Shown: positions 7,117-10,531 of the stretch, piece after piece
Position numbering within the stretch: the first letter of the stretch is position 1
Layout of the letters: each line of letters opens with the position of its first letter
Assembly (NCBI GenBank): GCA_030833025.1
Contig: JAURHZ010000063.1
Span: 1 to 10,531 of the forward strand
Direction: 5' to 3'
Source of the DNA: Armatimonadota bacterium
GTDB lineage: Bacteria; Armatimonadota; Armatimonadia; Armatimonadales; Armatimonadaceae
Length of the DNA: 10,531 bases
Translations under genes and position numbers: made by a program
The notes under the pieces: model-generated
Database searches by the model: none
Told to the model about the DNA's origin: nothing
Seen by the model: only the letters and a program-made list of their open reading frames with translations

Positions 7117-8012
7117 CATCTCTGCACGAAAGGCTGTGTACCTGGGTACAGGTGCATCACTTGTACCAGCCGACACGAAATGGCCTCCTCGATGCCTACC
7201 TTAAGCATCACGTGGCACATTGTCTCCATTGTCAACAGGAAATCAATTCCATCGAAACCCTAGGGGTATCCGTTGCCTCGTTGGACTTTGATGTAGCATC
7301 CAATCCAAGTGATGCATCATGGGCACGCCTGTCGGCATCACTTCCTCCGCGTGACTCAGAATCGTCGGTGATTGGTAACGACAAAGCAGCAAAGCCGCGT
7401 CCATTGGTATTGCGAAACACGGCATTCGCTACGATGGCGGTTGCTGGTGTCGTTTTTGCTGCCGTTTATCTTCGCACTTCGGACACGAAGTCAACTGTCG
7501 TTACGCCGCAGGCCATCGTCAGTACATCGCCGAAAGAAGATTCTCAGGGTTCCACTTCTACCGAGGACACAGCGCTTGCCCATACCCGTGAGCAAGCAAA
7601 GCAAGTTGCCATCATTGAAACCACTCCGAGTGACCCGTTTACGAAGGCTGTAAAGCCCGATGTCAACGAAGTTCAAGCACCTCCAGTAACCTTACGACAA
7701 CCTGTAACGAATCGTCCGTCCGGGGGGAAGAAGCCTCTCATTGTTGCTAGCGGCGTATCGGTGGAGCAAGAGCCAATGACACCGGATGTCATTGCCACGG
7801 ATGTACCTCCTGTAGAATCACAGCCTCGTTTACAGGCCGCTCCGACTATGGCGATGCGTTCATCGGGTGCTGCCGTGCAGAGTGATCAACAATTCGGGAC
7901 GGCAAATACGTCGCATGGTGGAGGATTTGGAGCAACGCCTGCTTCGTATATGCCTTCCGCTGCGATGGAGCTCACCGAATCACAGAACCGTCTTCGGAGC
8001 CTCTTGCAATGA
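7113..8012 (+). CDS. Membrane-anchored anti-sigma factor with zinc-binding (ZAS-like) motif
   Basis: A 299-aa protein and the probable regulator of the sigma factor encoded just before it. The N-terminal cytoplasmic part has the H-x3-C-x2-C signature of zinc-type anti-sigma domains: His33, Cys37, Cys40. A single hydrophobic segment at about 103-120 (NTAFATMAVAGVVFAAVY), preceded by basic residues (KPRPLVLR), predicts one membrane helix with the N-terminus inside. The remaining 180 or so residues should lie outside the cytoplasm. They are rich in Ser, Thr, Pro, Val and Ala with no recognisable domain, and resemble a disordered spacer or sensor tail. GGAG at 7101-7104, 8 bases before the ATG, and the ATGA overlap support this start. 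The role as partner is inferred from motif, topology and position; the releasing signal is unknown. Confidence 0.87.
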   Translation: MTSLHERLCTWVQVHHLYQPTRNGLLDAYLKHHVAHCLHCQQEINSIETLGVSVASLDFDVASNPSDASWARLSASLPPRDSESSVIGNDKAAKPRPLVLRNTAFATMAVAGVVFAAVYLRTSDTKSTVVTPQAIVSTSPKEDSQGSTSTEDTALAHTREQAKQVAIIETTPSDPFTKAVKPDVNEVQAPPVTLRQPVTNRPSGGKKPLIVASGVSVEQEPMTPDVIATDVPPVESQPRLQAAPTMAMRSSGAAVQSDQQFGTANTSHGGGFGATPASYMPSAAMELTESQNRLRSLLQ

Positions 8013-9469
8013 ACGAAACTCAACGCATTGCTGCGGCATTTCAAAACGCCGATCAGGCACTAAGAAGCGGAAATGTACGTAAGGCTGCCGGGATACTCGG
8101 GGATTTGGCAAAAGCAGAATCGAATGTTGTTGTTCAGTGGACAGCCGCGCTTGCTTTCATTCAGCTCCGCGACCTCATCACTGCTAATCAATTTTTAGCT
8201 AAGGCGAACAGTGCAACACATGGTGATCCCGTGACGATGCTATTGAAGCATGCTGCGCAGTCACTTGCTGGCACCGATGCTGCCGCCAATACGACGTGGC
8301 TTGAGATTACTCGAAAATATGGCAGCGATTCAGGCGTGCTTGAGCTCACGCAGCCGCTACGCCGTATCAAGGATTTCATGGCAAGCAAAGGGACTTGTAG
8401 TATTCTCTTGCTACTTCAGGCTGACCTACATCAGTTTGCCGGTGAAGCAAAGGCATCCCAAGAACTCTACAAACGCATAATCAAACAACAGCCGGAATGG
8501 CCAAGACCTCATATTAACTTTGGTTTGGCATTGCTTTCAACCGGTCAGATTGAAGAGGCAATCCGTATTCTGGAGCGTGCCGTTGCGTTGGACCCAAATG
8601 ATGCGAAGGCTGCGTTGCTGCTTGGGGATGCCCGAATGAAAGACGGGACGCGCGTTACAACTCCGGATACCTTCCCGACGAAGACATCCCCCGATCTCGC
8701 CGTGACGCAGGGGAACCTTGAGCTCAAGCTCGGAAATCTTGACCGGGCACGGAGCGACTTCAAGGCAGCACGGGGATTGGCGCCCTTAAATCCTGCTCCC
8801 GCCATCGGTCTTGCAGATGTCGAGCGCATTGACCGGAACTACGCAAAGGCGGCATCACACTACACGGATGCACTGCAGCTTGCAATCAGGGGTGGATATG
8901 CAGCATCCGAGCCGGCAATCCGGATAAGTCTTGCCGACGTTTATTTGACTGCTGGACGCTTTCATGAAGCCATGGATGTCCTAGACGCAGGTCTTAAGCG
9001 TTTTCCACTGTTGATTGATAAGTGGAATGTGCGCCGCGCGGATGCTGCAGATGGCTTACATAACCCAGCACTTGCAGAGCAGATTTTGCGCTCTGCGCTT
9101 GAGAATGTTGAGGCTTCCGACCTCGAATGCACTGCAGCACTCCAAAAGCGCGGACTATTTGAAAAGTGCATATTGACCTATGAGGGGGAGCTGGGAAAGA
9201 AGCCACCTGCCGGGCGCCGTGCAATGATTCAAACAGCTCTCGGCCATATTTATGCGATGAAGGGCGACCATCCTAATGCATATTCCCAACGCCTAGATGT
9301 CGCGAAGAACCGAGGCCGGGGAATAGATTGGTATCGTGCCGGTGTCTCAGCTCTGGCGGCTCAAAAAGTCATTGATTCCAAAGATGCTTTTCGTCGGGCG
9401 TTGGCATCACCAAATCTTCCATCAGATATCAGGAAATCACTTGCCGCAGAAATGGTTACGCCGAAGTAA
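8009..9469 (+). CDS. Soluble tetratricopeptide-repeat (TPR) protein in the sigma operon
   Basis: A 486-aa helical-repeat protein. Clear TPR-like units are at about 165-198 (PHINFGLALLSTGQIEEAI, followed by ALDPND), 230-263, 264-298, 304-336 and 405-435, with more degenerate helical pairs at the N-terminus (about 13-47). TPRs form protein-protein docking surfaces, and no catalytic domain is visible. There is no signal peptide or membrane segment, so it is predicted to be cytoplasmic. It overlaps the anti-sigma gene by ATGA at 8009-8012, with GGAG at 7996-7999, so it is translationally coupled to the sigma/anti-sigma pair. It may be an accessory partner of the anti-sigma cytoplasmic domain or simply an output of the operon; neither can be shown from sequence. 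Confidence 0.88.
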   Translation: MNETQRIAAAFQNADQALRSGNVRKAAGILGDLAKAESNVVVQWTAALAFIQLRDLITANQFLAKANSATHGDPVTMLLKHAAQSLAGTDAAANTTWLEITRKYGSDSGVLELTQPLRRIKDFMASKGTCSILLLLQADLHQFAGEAKASQELYKRIIKQQPEWPRPHINFGLALLSTGQIEEAIRILERAVALDPNDAKAALLLGDARMKDGTRVTTPDTFPTKTSPDLAVTQGNLELKLGNLDRARSDFKAARGLAPLNPAPAIGLADVERIDRNYAKAASHYTDALQLAIRGGYAASEPAIRISLADVYLTAGRFHEAMDVLDAGLKRFPLLIDKWNVRRADAADGLHNPALAEQILRSALENVEASDLECTAALQKRGLFEKCILTYEGELGKKPPAGRRAMIQTALGHIYAMKGDHPNAYSQRLDVAKNRGRGIDWYRAGVSALAAQKVIDSKDAFRRALASPNLPSDIRKSLAAEMVTPK

Positions 9470-9481
9470 GCTTTGGGTCAC

Positions 9482-9508
9482 TCACACCTAGTAGCAGAAT
9501 AGGGGTGA
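9482..9508. terminator. Weak hairpin between convergent genes, possible terminator
   Basis: TCACACCTA (9482-9490) pairs with TAGGGGTGA (9500-9508) across a 9-base loop, with one A-G mismatch. It sits 12 bases after the TPR stop and 27 bases beyond the end of the VOC gene on the other strand. No T tract follows on either strand, so it does not look like a strong intrinsic terminator; it may be an RNA-end-stabilising stem or chance. Confidence 0.3.
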
Positions 9509-9535
9509 ATACAACGCACTACGGGAGGGTGTTCT

Positions 9536-9988
9536 CTAATCTCGCTGGTGCTGACTGAACTCAACAATGACGCCATCTGGGTCAAGGGTATAGCAAAGTC
9601 GCTTCTGGATGTTGTCAACGATTCGAAACGGTACCGTAACGGGTGGACTTAGGATTGGTGTGCCGGTTTCCTCAAGTTTAGCAATGATGGCATCCAAGTC
9701 CTGAACATCTAACGCAAAATGTCGCAGTCCACCAGTATTGGGTAGAGAGTTTTCACGAACATCTACTCCCGTCGGAGCATGATATTGGAGGAGTTCAATG
9801 CGACATCCACCATTTGGTGGCTGTACAAAAACGCACGATGCCTTCGCACCTGTAAGTCCAGTTACGGTGTCTATCCATCCACCTTCGAGTTCACAGCGAA
9901 ACGTCTCACGCATCCCTAGGACACCGACATAAAAATTCAAGCTAGCATCAATTGATGCAACAACGATATTGATGTGGTTTATGGTCAT
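9536..9988 (-). CDS. VOC family protein (glyoxalase / bleomycin-resistance / dioxygenase fold)
   Basis: A 150-aa protein with two paired beta-alpha-beta-beta-beta modules of the vicinal-oxygen-chelate superfamily, about the normal single-chain length. The four expected metal positions are present: His5 (INHINIVV), Glu65 (CRIELLQY), His90 (LRHFALDV) and Glu143 (GVIVEFSQ). This His/Glu/His/Glu set matches glyoxalase I and methylmalonyl-CoA epimerase-type members rather than extradiol dioxygenases. LDPDGVIVEF at the C-terminus is also typical. The family covers isomerases, epimerases, dioxygenases and resistance proteins, so no specific reaction can be assigned. It starts 11 bases after the stop of the gene at the right edge and is probably co-transcribed with it. 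The upstream Shine-Dalgarno is weak. Confidence 0.92.
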   Translation of the reverse strand: MTINHINIVVASIDASLNFYVGVLGMRETFRCELEGGWIDTVTGLTGAKASCVFVQPPNGGCRIELLQYHAPTGVDVRENSLPNTGGLRHFALDVQDLDAIIAKLEETGTPILSPPVTVPFRIVDNIQKRLCYTLDPDGVIVEFSQHQRD

Positions 9989-9999
9989 TTGTCTAGTGC

Positions 10000-10531
10000 C
10001 TAAACGGTGGATGGTTGGTCTGTTACAGCAGCAATTTGCATGGCCACAGATGCAATCTGGTCGAGACTGCTTCGAACGCCAGGGACATCACTGGCTGGAC
10101 GCGTGTCCTTCCAGACATCTCCAACAAGCATCAATAATGTATTCTTTGGCAGCCGCGACAAAAGTGTACTGACATCCAGTCCCAGCTGTTCTCCACCATG
10201 CCCACTTGCCACCACGAGAATGGGTGGAAACTCCGACACGGGAATCTCAGGTATTTGCGGTGCGGTTCCCGAAGGAACGATCAGGGCTTCGGGTATAAAC
10301 GACGTGATGCGGGAAATGTCTTCTTCAAAACCTGTCAAGATCACTAGTGTCTCGCCAGAGTTTGCCCGGAGTGTCCTAATGCCATCCAGCACGGCAGCTC
10401 TGTCAGTCTCTGCAATTACAAGCGCACTTTCTGCGGGGCCGGTCAGAATTACAGGGATGTTGGCCGTCAGCGCACTTGCCCTGAGGTCTGAGAGGAGAGA
10501 GGGAGCATCCACACCGGCTGAGAAGGGGGCC
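10000..10531 (-). CDS. C-terminal part of a protein running off the right edge; function not recognised
   Basis: The reading frame is open from the TAG at 10000-10002 to the window edge, giving 176 visible residues. A GTG at 10512 is a possible start codon, but the preceding codons (APFSAG) remain open and no good ribosome site is visible, so the true start is probably outside. The visible part alternates hydrophobic strands with helices. The first stretch, LLSDLRASALTANIPVILTG, resembles the end of a response-regulator receiver domain (helix 4 and strand 5 region). A second alpha/beta segment follows (PPILVVASGHGGEQLGLDV, then NTLLMLVGDVWKD). No phosphoacceptor or catalytic motif is seen. 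Degenerate receiver-like segments at the end of larger repeat proteins occur in planctomycete-type genomes; that match is inferred from memory and weak. It lies just upstream of the VOC gene on the same strand. Confidence 0.7.
   Translation of the reverse strand, partial: APFSAGVDAPSLLSDLRASALTANIPVILTGPAESALVIAETDRAAVLDGIRTLRANSGETLVILTGFEEDISRITSFIPEALIVPSGTAPQIPEIPVSEFPPILVVASGHGGEQLGLDVSTLLSRLPKNTLLMLVGDVWKDTRPASDVPGVRSSLDQIASVAMQIAAVTDQPSTV

Noticed and set aside
1..10531. CRISPR arrays, tRNA or rRNA genes, transposases, integrases, or defence genes.
   Set aside because: None seen on either strand. All long frames fit the listed genes, and no spaced direct repeats were found by eye.

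Overview
The window reads as chromosomal DNA from a free-living, carbohydrate-degrading bacterium. The best fit is the Planctomycetota/Verrucomicrobiota (PVC) type, or a lineage with similar gene content such as Acidobacteriota or Armatimonadota. This rests on family resemblance only: ThuA-type domains joined to a laminin-G-like domain and a PQQ beta-propeller, a Tat-exported Gfo/Idh/MocA oxidoreductase, and an ECF sigma factor paired with a zinc-type anti-sigma factor. There is no rRNA or other marker to fix the phylum. No tRNA, rRNA, CRISPR array, insertion sequence or prophage gene was seen, and no stretch longer than about 125 bases lacks a gene.

Left part (1-5483, + strand): two secreted enzymes that probably form one transcription unit. 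The first is a very large exported protein with two ThuA-like domains, a LamG-like domain and a C-terminal PQQ-dependent sugar/alcohol dehydrogenase propeller. After a 69-base gap with no terminator comes a Gfo/Idh/MocA oxidoreductase with a twin-arginine signal peptide. A strong intrinsic terminator (5447-5483) closes the unit. ThuA and Gfo/Idh (ThuB-like) proteins are known partners in trehalose/sucrose-type disaccharide oxidation, so together the two genes suggest oxidative processing of sugars or glycosides outside the cytoplasm. The substrate is unknown.

Middle (5505-6395, - strand): ftsY, the signal recognition particle receptor GTPase, transcribed convergently with the left unit and divergently from the right one. 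It is the one clear housekeeping gene here.

Right-middle (6520-9469, + strand): a tight three-gene operon of ECF sigma factor, membrane-anchored zinc-type (ZAS-like) anti-sigma factor and soluble TPR protein. Both junctions are ATGA stop/start overlaps, each with its own Shine-Dalgarno sequence. This is a cell-envelope signalling module whose signal and regulon cannot be read from the window.

Right end (9536-10531, - strand): a VOC/glyoxalase-fold protein lies 11 bases downstream of a gene that runs off the right edge. The visible C-terminal part of that edge gene is alpha/beta and vaguely receiver-like. A weak hairpin lies between these genes and the convergent TPR gene.

No clearly new defence or mobile system is visible. 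The points most worth following are the ThuA-ThuA-LamG-PQQ fusion beside the exported oxidoreductase, and the translationally coupled sigma/anti-sigma/TPR operon.
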